Shown piece after piece: positions 25,895 through 34,071 of a stretch of 64,000 bases of DNA. Under the pieces are notes generated by a model. The model worked only from the letters and a program-made list of their open reading frames with translations, was not told where the DNA came from and did not search any database. The DNA is from Granulicella arctica (lineage in GTDB: Bacteria; Acidobacteriota; Terriglobia; Terriglobales; Acidobacteriaceae). The stretch covers positions 3,782,001 through 3,846,000 of the forward strand of contig NZ_JAGTUT010000001.1 in assembly GCF_025685605.1 (NCBI RefSeq), read 5' to 3'. Numbering within the stretch: the stretch's first letter is position 1; the number at the start of each line of letters is the position of its first letter. The position numbers and the translations under genes were made by a program.

Positions 25895-26905
25895 GTGCGG
25901 GCCGTGAGGGACTATGATTGCGGCTTCAACACTTCACAATCCTGGGCCCGATTTAATCCGTCAGAGCGCGCGACAGCAAGGGGCCATCCCGTCATACATT
26001 TCAACCACGATCGCTGGAGAAAGAACCGGCAGCTTGCAGACCTCCTGCCGAGGCGACGCTTGCAGTTGTTACGACACCGCGTCGTGAAGATGGGCTCGTT
26101 CCGGGCGGCAGCCTGGATTACAGCGATCGCTGAGGTGATGGCGATTTTGCTGGCGCTGATGCTGGTGAAGGTGATGGGATATTCGACTGAAGCGGTTAAG
26201 GCGGTGATGACGGCGGCGTCGACGCTGCCGCTGATCATCGCGCCGATTGTAGGTGGGACGATTGTGCTGCTGCTGGAAGATCTGGAGACAGCGCGGCTGG
26301 CGCTTGAGGAACTCTCCACGCGTGACGGGCTGACAAGCCTCTTCAATCGGACCTATTTTATGGATCGGCTGCGACGGGAGATGGCGCAGGCGGTACGACA
26401 TCACATGCCGCTATCGCTGCTGATGGTGGATACAGATAACTTCAAACAGATCAATGACCGCTATGGGCACACGGCCGGGGACCATGTGCTGCAATCGCTG
26501 GCGCACACCTGTACGCTGCTGCTGCGCGAGGGCGATGTGCTGGCTCGCTATGGCGGCGAGGAGTTCGTGCTGCTGTTGCCGGCGACGTCAGAGGATGGCG
26601 CATGGCAGGTCGCGGAGAAGCTGCGCTCGGCTTTGGAGGCCATGCGCGTCACGCTGATCGACTTGGAAGAGCCGATGAGCATTACGGTGAGCATCGGACT
26701 CTCGGGGCGGCAGGGGCAGGACGACACGGCGGACGCGCTGTTCGGACGGGCGGACCGGGCGCTCTACCGGGCGAAGCTGGCTGGAAAGAATCGGTGCGTT
26801 GTGGATGGCAAGGCCGCTCCGATAACGTTAGCCGAGCCCGATTCTGAGGAGATCGTGGATGTGGAGGATGCCGACGGGCGTGCCTTCATCTCGTCCGTTG
26901 CCTAG
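25895..26905 (+). CDS. Membrane-anchored diguanylate cyclase (GGDEF)
   Basis: A 336-residue protein with two membrane helices (about 70-95, AWITAIAEVMAILLALMLVK, and about 105-128), then a GGDEF domain (about 140-305). Active site GGEEF (220-224), with the inhibitory RxxD (REGD, 211-214) intact. DTDNFKQINDRYGHTAGD is the metal and substrate motif. It makes cyclic di-GMP. The start is uncertain: GTG at 25895 has an AGGA before it and adds an Arg-rich 65-residue N-terminus, while ATG at 26090 starts directly before the first helix but has little ribosome-binding sequence. The last 78 bases overlap the 3' end of the kdsD-like gene on the other strand. Confidence 0.88.
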   Translation: MRAVRDYDCGFNTSQSWARFNPSERATARGHPVIHFNHDRWRKNRQLADLLPRRRLQLLRHRVVKMGSFRAAAWITAIAEVMAILLALMLVKVMGYSTEAVKAVMTAASTLPLIIAPIVGGTIVLLLEDLETARLALEELSTRDGLTSLFNRTYFMDRLRREMAQAVRHHMPLSLLMVDTDNFKQINDRYGHTAGDHVLQSLAHTCTLLLREGDVLARYGGEEFVLLLPATSEDGAWQVAEKLRSALEAMRVTLIDLEEPMSITVSIGLSGRQGQDDTADALFGRADRALYRAKLAGKNRCVVDGKAAPITLAEPDSEEIVDVEDADGRAFISSVA

Positions 26906-27802
26906 AACGAAGACGGTGGTCACGCTACGGGCGTTCATCTGGAAGAGGACCTCGGGGGCGAGGGCCTCGGTGGTGATGGTCCACGGGCTGCGGGTCATGG
27001 CGGCCTCTACGGTGCAGTCGGTGAAGCCGGAGCGGAAGGTGCGGCGGAGGTCGCCGTCGGTGATGATGCCGGTGAGGTGACCGGCTGCGTCGAGGACGGC
27101 GGTGACACCGAAGCCTTTGGAGGTCATCTCGACGATGGCGGCGGAGAGCAGGGTGCCTTCGCGGACGATAGGCAGGCGCTCGCCGGTGTGCATGAGGGTG
27201 CTGGCGCGGCGGAGAGTAGCGCCGAGACGACCGTTGGGATGGAGATCGTGGAAGGCGTCGGAGGAGAAGCCACGGGCTTCGAGGAGGCAGACCGCGAGAG
27301 CGTCGCCTAAGGCAAGCTGCATGGTGGTGGAGGTGGTGGGGGCGAGATTGTTGGGACAGGCTTCGGGCATGTCGGGCAGTTCGAGGCAGATCTCGGCGAT
27401 GGAGCCGAGCGTGCTGGTGTGGCTGGAGGTGATGGCGATCAGCGGAATGTGGAAGCGACGCGTGTAGTCGAGGATCGGCGCGAGGTCTGGGGTTTCGCCG
27501 GACTTGGAGATGGCGAGGACGGTGTCGTCTGCCTGGAGGAGACCGAGGTCGCCATGGCCAGCTTCGCCGGCGTGGAGGAAGTGGGCGGGCGTTCCGGTGG
27601 AGGTGAGCGTGGCGGCGATCTTGCGGCCGATGTGGCCGGACTTGCCGACACCGGTGACGAGGACGCGGCCAGTGCGGATGCGGATGAGTTCTACGGCTGC
27701 GGCGAGATGCTGGCCGAGGTTGCCGTCGAGGGCGGTGCGGACGGCGACGAGGCCGGCTATCTCGAAGTCCAGGGTGCGGGTTGCGCTGTCGGCGGTGCTC
27801 AT
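26828..27802 (-). CDS. kdsD: KpsF/KdsD family arabinose-5-phosphate isomerase
   Basis: A 324-residue SIS-domain isomerase with two C-terminal CBS domains. SIS part (about 30-180): TGVGKSGHIGRKIAATLTST, HFLHAGEAGHGDLG, ISKSGETPDL. CBS pair (about 205-324) includes GIITDGDLRR. It interconverts ribulose-5-phosphate and arabinose-5-phosphate, the first step of Kdo synthesis for LPS. Its start overlaps the kdsA stop by 4 bases. The 3' end overlaps the diguanylate cyclase gene by 78 bases in antisense. Confidence 0.93.
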   Translation of the reverse strand: MSTADSATRTLDFEIAGLVAVRTALDGNLGQHLAAAVELIRIRTGRVLVTGVGKSGHIGRKIAATLTSTGTPAHFLHAGEAGHGDLGLLQADDTVLAISKSGETPDLAPILDYTRRFHIPLIAITSSHTSTLGSIAEICLELPDMPEACPNNLAPTTSTTMQLALGDALAVCLLEARGFSSDAFHDLHPNGRLGATLRRASTLMHTGERLPIVREGTLLSAAIVEMTSKGFGVTAVLDAAGHLTGIITDGDLRRTFRSGFTDCTVEAAMTRSPWTITTEALAPEVLFQMNARSVTTVFVLGNGRDEGTPVGILHIHDLLRIGLG

Positions 27803-28653
27803 AGGGCCACGACGGGGAAGTCGGGAGATTTGACGAGGGTGTCGATGGCGATGAGCGAGCGGAGGAGCGTCTCGAAGTGGCGCAGGGGAATCATGTTGGG
27901 GCCGTCTGAGGGAGCGTGATCGGGATCGGGGTGGGTCTCAAGGAAGACGGCGGCGACGCCTACGGCGACAGCGGCGCGCGCGAGCGTGGGGACGAACTCG
28001 CGCTGTCCGCCTGAGGTGGTTCCTTGACCTCCGGGCTGCTGGACGGAATGTGTGGCGTCGAAGACGATTGGTGCTCCAGTGCGAGCCATGATGGGAAGGG
28101 AGCGCATGTCGGAGACGAGGGTGTTGTAGCCGAAGGAGGCTCCGCGCTCCGTGAGGAGGATGTTGCGATTGCCGGTGCTCGTGAGCTTAGCGACGACGTT
28201 GGTCATGTCCCAGGGAGCGAGGAACTGGCCCTTCTTGACGTTGACGATGCGACCAGTTTCGCCGGCGGCGATCAGGAGGTCGGTCTGGCGGCAGAGGAAG
28301 GCGGGAATCTGGAGGATGTCGACTGCTTCGGCGAGCGGAGCGCACTGCTCGGGAGTGTGAACATCAGTGAGGATGGGGAGATCGAAGGTGTCACGGATCT
28401 CAGCGAAGATGGGGAGCGCGTGATCGAGGCCGAGACCACGGTGCGAGGTGGTGCTGGTGCGATTGGCCTTGTCGAAGGAGGTCTTGTAGATGAGGCCGAT
28501 GTTGAGCCTGGTGGCGATCTCTTTGAGAGCGGCGGCCATCTCGAGGGCGTGATCGCGGGATTCGAGGACGCAAGGTCCAGCGATGATCGTGAGGGGAAGC
28601 GCGTTACCGATGCGGACATTGCGGGTTTCTACGATTGGATTGGGTTCTGGCAC
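27799..28653 (-). CDS. kdsA: 3-deoxy-8-phosphooctulonate synthase (KDO-8-phosphate synthase)
   Basis: A 284-residue aldolase-type TIM barrel enzyme that condenses phosphoenolpyruvate with arabinose-5-phosphate. Motifs: IIAGPCVLESRDHALEMA, YKTSFDKANRTS, PILTDVHTPEQ, IPAFLCRQTDLL, NVKKGQFLAPWDM, RGASFGYNTLVSDMRSLP, FDATHSVQQPGG. Cys in AGPC suggests the metal-dependent subclass (this Cys is a metal ligand in Aquifex-type enzymes), by family knowledge. It is first in a kdsA-kdsD operon. Neither kdsB nor kdsC is visible here. Ribosome-binding site before the ATG is weak. Confidence 0.95.
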   Translation of the reverse strand: MPEPNPIVETRNVRIGNALPLTIIAGPCVLESRDHALEMAAALKEIATRLNIGLIYKTSFDKANRTSTTSHRGLGLDHALPIFAEIRDTFDLPILTDVHTPEQCAPLAEAVDILQIPAFLCRQTDLLIAAGETGRIVNVKKGQFLAPWDMTNVVAKLTSTGNRNILLTERGASFGYNTLVSDMRSLPIMARTGAPIVFDATHSVQQPGGQGTTSGGQREFVPTLARAAVAVGVAAVFLETHPDPDHAPSDGPNMIPLRHFETLLRSLIAIDTLVKSPDFPVVAL

Positions 28654-28696
28654 GGGATTAAGTGTACTGCCAGTGGATATTGATCTAATCGTCTTC

Positions 28697-28770
28697 GCAC
28701 GGGGGGTACCCCCCTCCCTACTTGAAGTACGAAAGTATTCAAAACAGGGGAGTTAGGTCCGGACTTCGGT
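28697..28770 (+). repeat. Dispersed intergenic repeat, copy A
   Basis: The 34-base core at 28723-28756 matches, in reverse complement, 63059-63092 at 31 of 34 positions. It is preceded by a GGGGGGTACCCCCCTCCC-type palindromic block, also present in degraded form next to the other copy. It sits between kdsA and the response-regulator gene. Confidence 0.75.
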
Positions 28771-28847
28771 ATGGGGTAAAGGTGATGCTTTCAGTGACAA
28801 AGTACGCATGGGGGGTCCGGGGCGTATCAGATTGTCAAGTTTCATGA

Positions 28848-29606
28848 CTATGGATTGGGGTTGGGGAGGAAGCGGTAGCCTACGCCGCGGACGGTGACGA
28901 GATGGGTTGGGTTGGCGGGGTCGTCTTCGATGTAGCGGCGGAGGCGGACGATGAAGTTGTCGATAGCGCGGGTGTCGGTGTCTTCGTGGACGCGCCAGAC
29001 CTGCTCGAGAATCTCTTTGCGGGAGATGACCTGACCTTCGCGGTCGGTGAAGTAGTGGAGGAGGTCGGCTTCCATGAGGGTGAGGTGAATGAGTCGGTCG
29101 GGGGCGACGAGTTCGAGGGTGTCGAAGCGGATGGTGCGGTTGGCGAAGATGTAGTCGTGTTTATGATCCGGTTCGGGCGCGGCTTCGCCAGAGGTGTAGG
29201 GCTGCTCGGTCTGCCAGGTCATGCGGCGGAGGAGCGTCTTGAGGCGCACGAGGAGGATGTTGAGGTCGAAGGGCTTGGGGAGGTAGTCGTCGGCACCTGC
29301 TTCGAGGCCTTCGAGCACATCTTCGGTGCGACCGCGGGCGGTGAGCATGAGGACGGGGGTAAAGCGCTGGGCTTCGCGGAGGGCGCGCACGATCTGGAAG
29401 CCGTCTTTGCCGGGGAGCATAACGTCGAGGAGAATGGCGCTGGGCTTGTCTGGTCCTATCTCTGGCGCGGCGAGGAGAAACTTCAAGGCGCTGTCGCCAT
29501 CGGCTTCATGGTGAGTGCGGTAGCCTTCGGCCTGGAGGTTGAAGAGGAGACCCTGGGCGAGATGGTCTTCGTCTTCTACGAGGATGATGAGGGGGGCGGT
29601 GGACAT
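28848..29606 (-). CDS. OmpR/PhoB-type response regulator
   Basis: A 252-residue protein with a receiver domain (phosphoacceptor Asp at about 61 in LLDVMLPGKDG; acidic pair EDED at 11-14; switch Lys in LPKPFD) and a winged-helix DNA-binding domain (about 150-250: LTLMEADLLHYFTDREGQVI, TVRGVGYRFLPN). I start at ATG 29606. The TTG five codons earlier is less likely. The matching histidine kinase lies 0.7 kb upstream on the same strand, separated by a vapBC module. Targets unknown. Confidence 0.92.
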   Translation of the reverse strand: MSTAPLIILVEDEDHLAQGLLFNLQAEGYRTHHEADGDSALKFLLAAPEIGPDKPSAILLDVMLPGKDGFQIVRALREAQRFTPVLMLTARGRTEDVLEGLEAGADDYLPKPFDLNILLVRLKTLLRRMTWQTEQPYTSGEAAPEPDHKHDYIFANRTIRFDTLELVAPDRLIHLTLMEADLLHYFTDREGQVISRKEILEQVWRVHEDTDTRAIDNFIVRLRRYIEDDPANPTHLVTVRGVGYRFLPNPNP

Positions 29607-29628
29607 CGGATCGACTCTCAATCACAGT

Positions 29629-30046
29629 TTAGTGTGGAGACTTGGTTGGCAGAAATTCGATGTTAATGAAGGACTCTGCTGGCTTCATGTCGAAGTCTGC
29701 CGTGATCAGAACGTTTTCCGGACGAGTCATTGTCAGTTACCGCGAGGGCATCCACATACGGAATGCCGTACTCCGCCTTGATAGCGACACCTCGCGCAGC
29801 ACGTTCAGCATCGACGGAGATGACGGTAAGCACCAGGGCGCGAAATTGTTCCATCCAGAACTGCGCTCCAGTCAGTCCGTGCCGCCTATAGAAGATACCA
29901 ATGACCTCACCGAAATGTATCGGTGAGATGATGGCTTCGGCGGAGTAGTCGGAATACTGACCAAGAATGGCGGCAACACGCTCCGCACCTGCTTCACCAT
30001 CCATGTAACGGAGCACGGCGCTGGCATCAAGGATGAAACTTACCAC
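29629..30046 (-). pseudogene. vapC: Frameshifted PIN-domain toxin VapC
   Basis: The open frame (29663-30046, 127 residues) begins as a PIN-domain ribonuclease: LDASAVLRYMDGE (acidic D7), SPIHFGEV (E47), YGIPYVDALAVT (D99). After codon 104 (about 29735) the reading changes to an unrelated tail and stops. In the next frame, from the same point to TAA at 29629-29631, the DNA reads MTRPENVLITADFDMKPAES and onwards, which is the expected VapC C-terminus with the fourth acidic residues. A net +1 insertion, or a 4-base duplication of TGAC, would explain it. The toxin is therefore probably inactive, unless this is a sequencing error. Confidence 0.8.
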
Positions 30047-30300
30047 TTGTCTTTGTCTCGATTTTGGAAGTACTCGTCCTCGAGAGATGGCTGTCCAGCA
30101 TGGCTACCTTGTAGCGCGCGCATTGCGTTTCGTGCGGCTATCTGGTTGAAAGGTGGACGGTCCTGTTGTACTAACTCAACGTAACGATCGTGGATAACAA
30201 TCTCGACACGCGAGCCAGGTGATATGCCAAGAGTCTTTTGGACCTCCGCTGGAAGAACGAGTTGTCCGTCAAGTCCAACCACAGCAGTTTGGCGTTCCAT
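30040..30300 (-). CDS. vapB: AbrB/SpoVT-type antitoxin (VapB)
   Basis: An 86-residue protein with an N-terminal swapped-hairpin AbrB domain (VVGLDGQLVLPAEVQKTLGI, GSRVEIVI) and an acidic, disordered C-terminal tail ending EDEYFQNRDKDKW that would bind the toxin. Its stop overlaps the vapC start by 7 bases, the usual arrangement. It likely autorepresses the pair. With a broken toxin it may be retained as a DNA-binding protein or as protection against other VapC toxins, which is inference. Confidence 0.88.
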   Translation of the reverse strand: MERQTAVVGLDGQLVLPAEVQKTLGISPGSRVEIVIHDRYVELVQQDRPPFNQIAARNAMRALQGSHAGQPSLEDEYFQNRDKDKW

Positions 30301-30325
30301 GAGTCCGATGTTATACGAGATTTGT

Positions 30326-31243
30326 TCAAGCTTCTTTATTGGCCAGCGGGAGCTTGAAGGTGATGGTGGTGCCGAGATTGGGGCCGGGGCTGGTGGCGGT
30401 GACGTCGCCGCCGTGCTGGCGGGCTATGGTGCGAACGAGAAAGAGGCCGAGGCCGGTGCCTTTGATCTTGACGAGATCGCGGCCGGGGACGCGATAGAAG
30501 CGGTGGAAGATGCGCTTGTACTGGTTGGCGGGGATGCCGAGGCCGGTGTCCGTAATGGTGAGGGTGACCCAGGTATAGCGGGTGATGGCGAGGCGGCAGG
30601 TGATGTGGACGCCTGCGGGGGAGTACTTGACGGCGTTGTCGAGGAGGTTGAGGACGGCGGTGCGAAGATCTTCGGGGATGCCGGAGATGGGGAGGCGGAC
30701 AGCTCCGGGTACGGGCTGAAGGATGACAGCTTCGGGTGCGAGGTGATGGCGTTGGAGGATGACGCCAATGCACTCGGATACGAGTGATTCGAGGTCGATG
30801 GGGACGCGGTTGAGCTGGCGCTGACGCTGGCCGAGTTCGCCGGCCTTGAGGACCTGCTCAACGGTGGCGAGAAGCCGGTCGGAGTCGGCGTGCATGATGC
30901 CGTAGAACTGCTGGCGCTGGGCTTCGTCGACTGCTGTGGATCGGCGCTGGAGGGTTTCCAGGTAGAGGCGGATACTGGCGATCGGGGTCTTGAGCTCGTG
31001 GGTAACGGCGTTGAGGAAGGAGTCCTGGCGCTCGTTGCGGCGGACCTCGCGGACGAGGAAGATGGTGTTGAGGACTACTCCAGCGACCAGAACGGCGAAG
31101 AGGATGATGCCGAGGACGACGTAGAGGGCGCGGGCCTCGTTGAGAATGATCCACGGGACGCTGAGGAAGACAGCGACACCGGCGAGGAGTACGCCGAGGG
31201 TGATGAAGGTGGCGATGGTCCCGCGGCGTCGTGAGATGTTCAT
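30326..31243 (-). CDS. Sensor histidine kinase
   Basis: A 305-residue kinase with two membrane helices (about 10-32 and 38-64) and almost no periplasmic loop, then HisKA with His82 in NAVTHELKTPIASIRLYLE, and an HATPase domain: N-box LNLLDNAVKYS, G1 ITDTGLGIP, F-box RIFHRFYRV, G2 IKGTGLGLFLV. With such a short sensory part it may sense the membrane itself or an interacting protein. It should phosphorylate the OmpR-type regulator at 28848-29606, now separated from it by vapBC. Confidence 0.92.
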   Translation of the reverse strand: MNISRRRGTIATFITLGVLLAGVAVFLSVPWIILNEARALYVVLGIILFAVLVAGVVLNTIFLVREVRRNERQDSFLNAVTHELKTPIASIRLYLETLQRRSTAVDEAQRQQFYGIMHADSDRLLATVEQVLKAGELGQRQRQLNRVPIDLESLVSECIGVILQRHHLAPEAVILQPVPGAVRLPISGIPEDLRTAVLNLLDNAVKYSPAGVHITCRLAITRYTWVTLTITDTGLGIPANQYKRIFHRFYRVPGRDLVKIKGTGLGLFLVRTIARQHGGDVTATSPGPNLGTTITFKLPLANKEA

Positions 31244-31311
31244 CTAGGACAGGGTATAGGGAATGGCGCGGAAAGGAAGGGTAATGATTGAATTACCCCT
31301 CCCGGTGCGAC

Positions 31312-31947
31312 TTACGACTTGGGGCAGGCTTTGCCGCCGTTCGCGCGTACTCCCTTGGCCCTGGCGTCGGCTTCGGGCATGTAGCTACCTTTTTTTGTCT
31401 TGCCGTAGTAGTCGGTGCCGGGGCAGTGGTAGACGTTGCTCGAGGTGTTGACCCAGACGAGGCCGGGACCGCCGCCGGGTGCTTCGGGTGTGTTGGCGAG
31501 CTTAGCCCGCGGACCCTTCTTGACCGGTGTTTTGGTCGAGGCTGTGGCGGAGGGTGTGGTCGCGGGTGCTGTCGGTGGGGTGATGGACTGGGTGGCTGGT
31601 GGCGTGTCCGACTGGCCTGCGGACTGAGCGGCGGCTGCGCTCTGGGTGCGGACCTGCGTGGTGGGGCTGGGCGTTACGGGCGTGGTGGCCGGGGCAGGGA
31701 CTTGTGCCGCGGGGGTTGCCGGTGTTGCGGCGGCAACTGTGTACCACTCCTGTACGCCGTGATGGCCACGGCAGGCGCCGCTCTTTGCAGCTTCGGTGGA
31801 GTAGGTACCGTCCTTGCAGATGCCGGTTGCTCCGGCGGGCCTGGTCCCGGGTGCGACGGCGGGAGACTGGGCGGCTGTTTGGGCGGCCACGAGGTGACAG
31901 GTAAGGAGCGCTGTCGAGAGTGTTGCCAGGTGTATCAATTTCTTCAT
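31312..31947 (-). CDS. Secreted protein with DUF3761 domain and Pro/Thr-rich linker
   Basis: A 211-residue protein: signal peptide (MKKLIHLATLSTALLTCHLVAA), a short DUF3761 segment (about 42-65: ICKDGTYSTEAAKSGACRGH, two Cys), a disordered Pro/Thr/Ala/Gln linker (about 70-155), and a C-terminal segment VWVNTSSNVYHCPGTDYYG with a second Cys near the end (KACP). The C-terminal segment recurs in secreted acidobacterial proteins, by recall. ATG 31947 has GGAG upstream. The open frame upstream of it is chance and overlaps the methyltransferase. Likely periplasmic or surface; function unknown. Confidence 0.8.
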   Translation of the reverse strand: MKKLIHLATLSTALLTCHLVAAQTAAQSPAVAPGTRPAGATGICKDGTYSTEAAKSGACRGHHGVQEWYTVAAATPATPAAQVPAPATTPVTPSPTTQVRTQSAAAAQSAGQSDTPPATQSITPPTAPATTPSATASTKTPVKKGPRAKLANTPEAPGGGPGLVWVNTSSNVYHCPGTDYYGKTKKGSYMPEADARAKGVRANGGKACPKS

Positions 31948-32088
31948 GAAGTAGCTCCGGTTCGGAATTCGAGGGTTGCAGTCGAGCTTTGGCGCTGGAT
32001 GCTGTTGCTGTACAGGGTACTCTCTCAACATGGTTTGACTGATGACGAGCCGCCTGGGGCACTGCAATCCGGCGGAAAAAGGGGAACG

Positions 32089-32859
32089 ATGGCATCGTTG
32101 AAACGGGTATGGAGCAAGGTGCGGTGGTCGGTGCAGCAACGGGGGATTGGCGGAACATTGCGGGTCATGGTGAGTCGCGCGACGGCTGCGCCTTCTGCGG
32201 CCGAGAATCATGGGCCGCATCCATTTGATGCAGAGTACGGTGTCGACACGGGCGGCATTATCGGGGGCGGTGACCTTACGACGGGGCATGCGCACGATGC
32301 GTTTATCACGGCGTATGCGGGCATTCCGCCGTCACGCTTTCAGGCGACGATACGGCGGTGGGCGGAGACGATTCCTGCTGGTTCGATGGCGAGCTACGCC
32401 TTTGTCGACCTGGGCTGCGGGAAGGGGCGGGCGGTGCTGCTGGCGTCAGAGCTTGGCTTTCGCGAGGTGATCGGCGTGGAGCTCAACCCGGACCTGATGC
32501 GGGTGGCGGAGGCGAATCTTGCGATTTGGAAGGAGGCCGGTAAGGGTTCTGGAGCGGCACGGGTGGTGAGGGGCGATGCTACGGAGTTTGAGCTGCCGCC
32601 GGGGCCGTGTCTGGTGTACCTGGTTAACCCGTTTGGTGCGGTGGTGCTGCGGAAGCTGTTGCAGAAGCTTGAGGCTCGGGCTGCTGCGGGCGGTGGGCCG
32701 CTGGATGTGATCTATCAGAATCCTGAGCAGGCTGCCGTGTTTACAGAGTTTCCCGGCTTTAAGCTGCTCTGGAGCGAGGCGATTGCGATGTCGCCGGAGG
32801 ATGCTGCGGTTGACCCTGTGTACTCAGGCGAGGACAAGTGCAACGGATATCGGCAGTAA
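32089..32859 (+). CDS. Class I SAM-dependent methyltransferase
   Basis: A 256-residue protein. Motif I FVDLGCGKGRAVLLASELGF (about 103-122) and the acidic VIGVELNP (motif post-I) define a Rossmann-fold methyltransferase. ARVVRGDATEFELP follows. The substrate is not visible. The N-terminus (about 1-50) is basic and divergent. ATG at 32089 is preceded by AGGGGA. The open frame runs back to 31288, but those residues are antisense shadow of the DUF3761 gene. A perfect terminator follows the stop. Confidence 0.85.
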   Translation: MASLKRVWSKVRWSVQQRGIGGTLRVMVSRATAAPSAAENHGPHPFDAEYGVDTGGIIGGGDLTTGHAHDAFITAYAGIPPSRFQATIRRWAETIPAGSMASYAFVDLGCGKGRAVLLASELGFREVIGVELNPDLMRVAEANLAIWKEAGKGSGAARVVRGDATEFELPPGPCLVYLVNPFGAVVLRKLLQKLEARAAAGGGPLDVIYQNPEQAAVFTEFPGFKLLWSEAIAMSPEDAAVDPVYSGEDKCNGYRQ

Positions 32860-32872
32860 GTGGCTGGTAGCA

Positions 32873-32912
32873 AATGAAAAGCGCAGAGCCTGTGGGCTCT
32901 GCGCTTTTCATT
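32873..32912. terminator. Bidirectional rho-independent terminator
   Basis: An 18-bp perfect stem, AATGAAAAGCGCAGAGCC with its complement, with loop TGTG. Outer A/T tracts give a U-run on either strand (TTTTCATT). It separates the convergent methyltransferase and fatty-acid desaturase genes. Confidence 0.9.
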
Positions 32913-32926
32913 GCGGAAACAGGAGG

Positions 32927-33934
32927 CTAGATGCCTGCTGGTTTGGGGTCGAGCTTGTCGTACTTGGCGATCTGTACCTTCTGGGCCAAGCCGACTTTGC
33001 TGAGGAGCCAGATGCAGTAGTAGTTGATGTCGAACTCGTACCAAGCGAGGCCGTGTCGCGCGCTGACCGGGTGGGCGTGGTGGTTGTTGTGCCAGCCTTC
33101 GCCACCGGTGAGAATGGCGACCCACCAGTTGTTGCGGGAGTCGTCCTTGGTCTCGAAGCGGCGCTTGCCCCAGAGGTGGGTTGCCGAGTTGACGAGCCAG
33201 GTGGCGTGGAGGCCCATGGTGACGCGGAGGAAGGTTCCCCAGAGGACCATGCCCAGAGCGCCGACGACGCGATGACCCGGGCTGGCAATGACAGCGCCGA
33301 GAGCTACCTGGAGCAGGCCGGTGATGACGAGCGGCAGGTAGTGATACTTGCTGAGCCAGACATGGACCGGATCGCGGGTAAGGTCAGGAGCGTAGCGGCC
33401 GAGAAGAGCGGTCTCGGAGTGGAGGGCGCGACCGGAGAGAATCCAGCCAGCATGAGCCCACCAGGTGCCGTCATGCGGCGTGTGCGGATCGCCTTCGTGG
33501 TCGGAGTTCTGATGGTGAACGCGGTGAGTGGCGACCCAGAAGATCGGTCCGCCTTCGAGCGCGAGGCAGCCGCAGGCGGTGACGAAGTACTCGACCCACT
33601 TGGGGGTGCGATAGCCGCGGTGCGTGAGCAGGCGGTGGTACGCGACGCCGATGCCGACGTTGATCGCGAAGAAGTACATGACGAAGAAGACAGCCAGGTT
33701 GGCCCAGGAGAAGAAGAAGAGCGCTGCGATGGCGCCGACGTGGAAGGCTCCCATGGCGATGGTCGTGATCCAGTTGATGCGGCCTTGCTGATGCTCGCGG
33801 CCCATGCGAAGGTCCTGCTTGACCTTCATCTGCACTTCGGCGACGACGGGAATGGCGGCGATGTTCTTGACGCGCTTCTGGGCTTCCGTCTGGGTGCCCT
33901 TTGTTTCGTCCTGCGTAAGGAGAGTCGGTGTCAT
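32927..33934 (-). CDS. Membrane acyl-CoA/acyl-lipid delta-9-type fatty acid desaturase
   Basis: A 335-residue di-iron membrane desaturase. The three His boxes are HRLLTH (about 100), HRVHHQNSDH (about 136) and HNNHHAHP (about 275), with helices between (FHVGAIAALFFFSWANLAVF, ITGLLQVALGAVIA). It introduces a cis double bond into acyl chains, adjusting membrane fluidity. The long in-frame extension to 33994 has no support; I start at 33934. The redox partner is not in the window. Confidence 0.92.
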   Translation of the reverse strand: MTPTLLTQDETKGTQTEAQKRVKNIAAIPVVAEVQMKVKQDLRMGREHQQGRINWITTIAMGAFHVGAIAALFFFSWANLAVFFVMYFFAINVGIGVAYHRLLTHRGYRTPKWVEYFVTACGCLALEGGPIFWVATHRVHHQNSDHEGDPHTPHDGTWWAHAGWILSGRALHSETALLGRYAPDLTRDPVHVWLSKYHYLPLVITGLLQVALGAVIASPGHRVVGALGMVLWGTFLRVTMGLHATWLVNSATHLWGKRRFETKDDSRNNWWVAILTGGEGWHNNHHAHPVSARHGLAWYEFDINYYCIWLLSKVGLAQKVQIAKYDKLDPKPAGI

Positions 33935-34071
33935 ATGTTTTCTTCGGTCCCTTTGGTGTTGCCTGTTGCCTACTGCTTGATGCCTTATCGACAAGCTAAC
34001 AGGGGTGAGGAGGGGGTGGGTGTAAGACTTTTGTAATGCCGGGATGTGACTGTATTTGTTAGGGTTCTGGC

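Noticed and set aside
23760..25907. Long plus-strand open frames opposite lptFG
   Set aside because: They are antisense to a well-supported gene, have acidic low-complexity composition and no domains. High GC and codon bias of lptFG explain them.
32783..34036. A 417-codon plus-strand frame opposite the desaturase
   Set aside because: Antisense shadow; it runs through the 18-bp terminator hairpin at 32873-32912.
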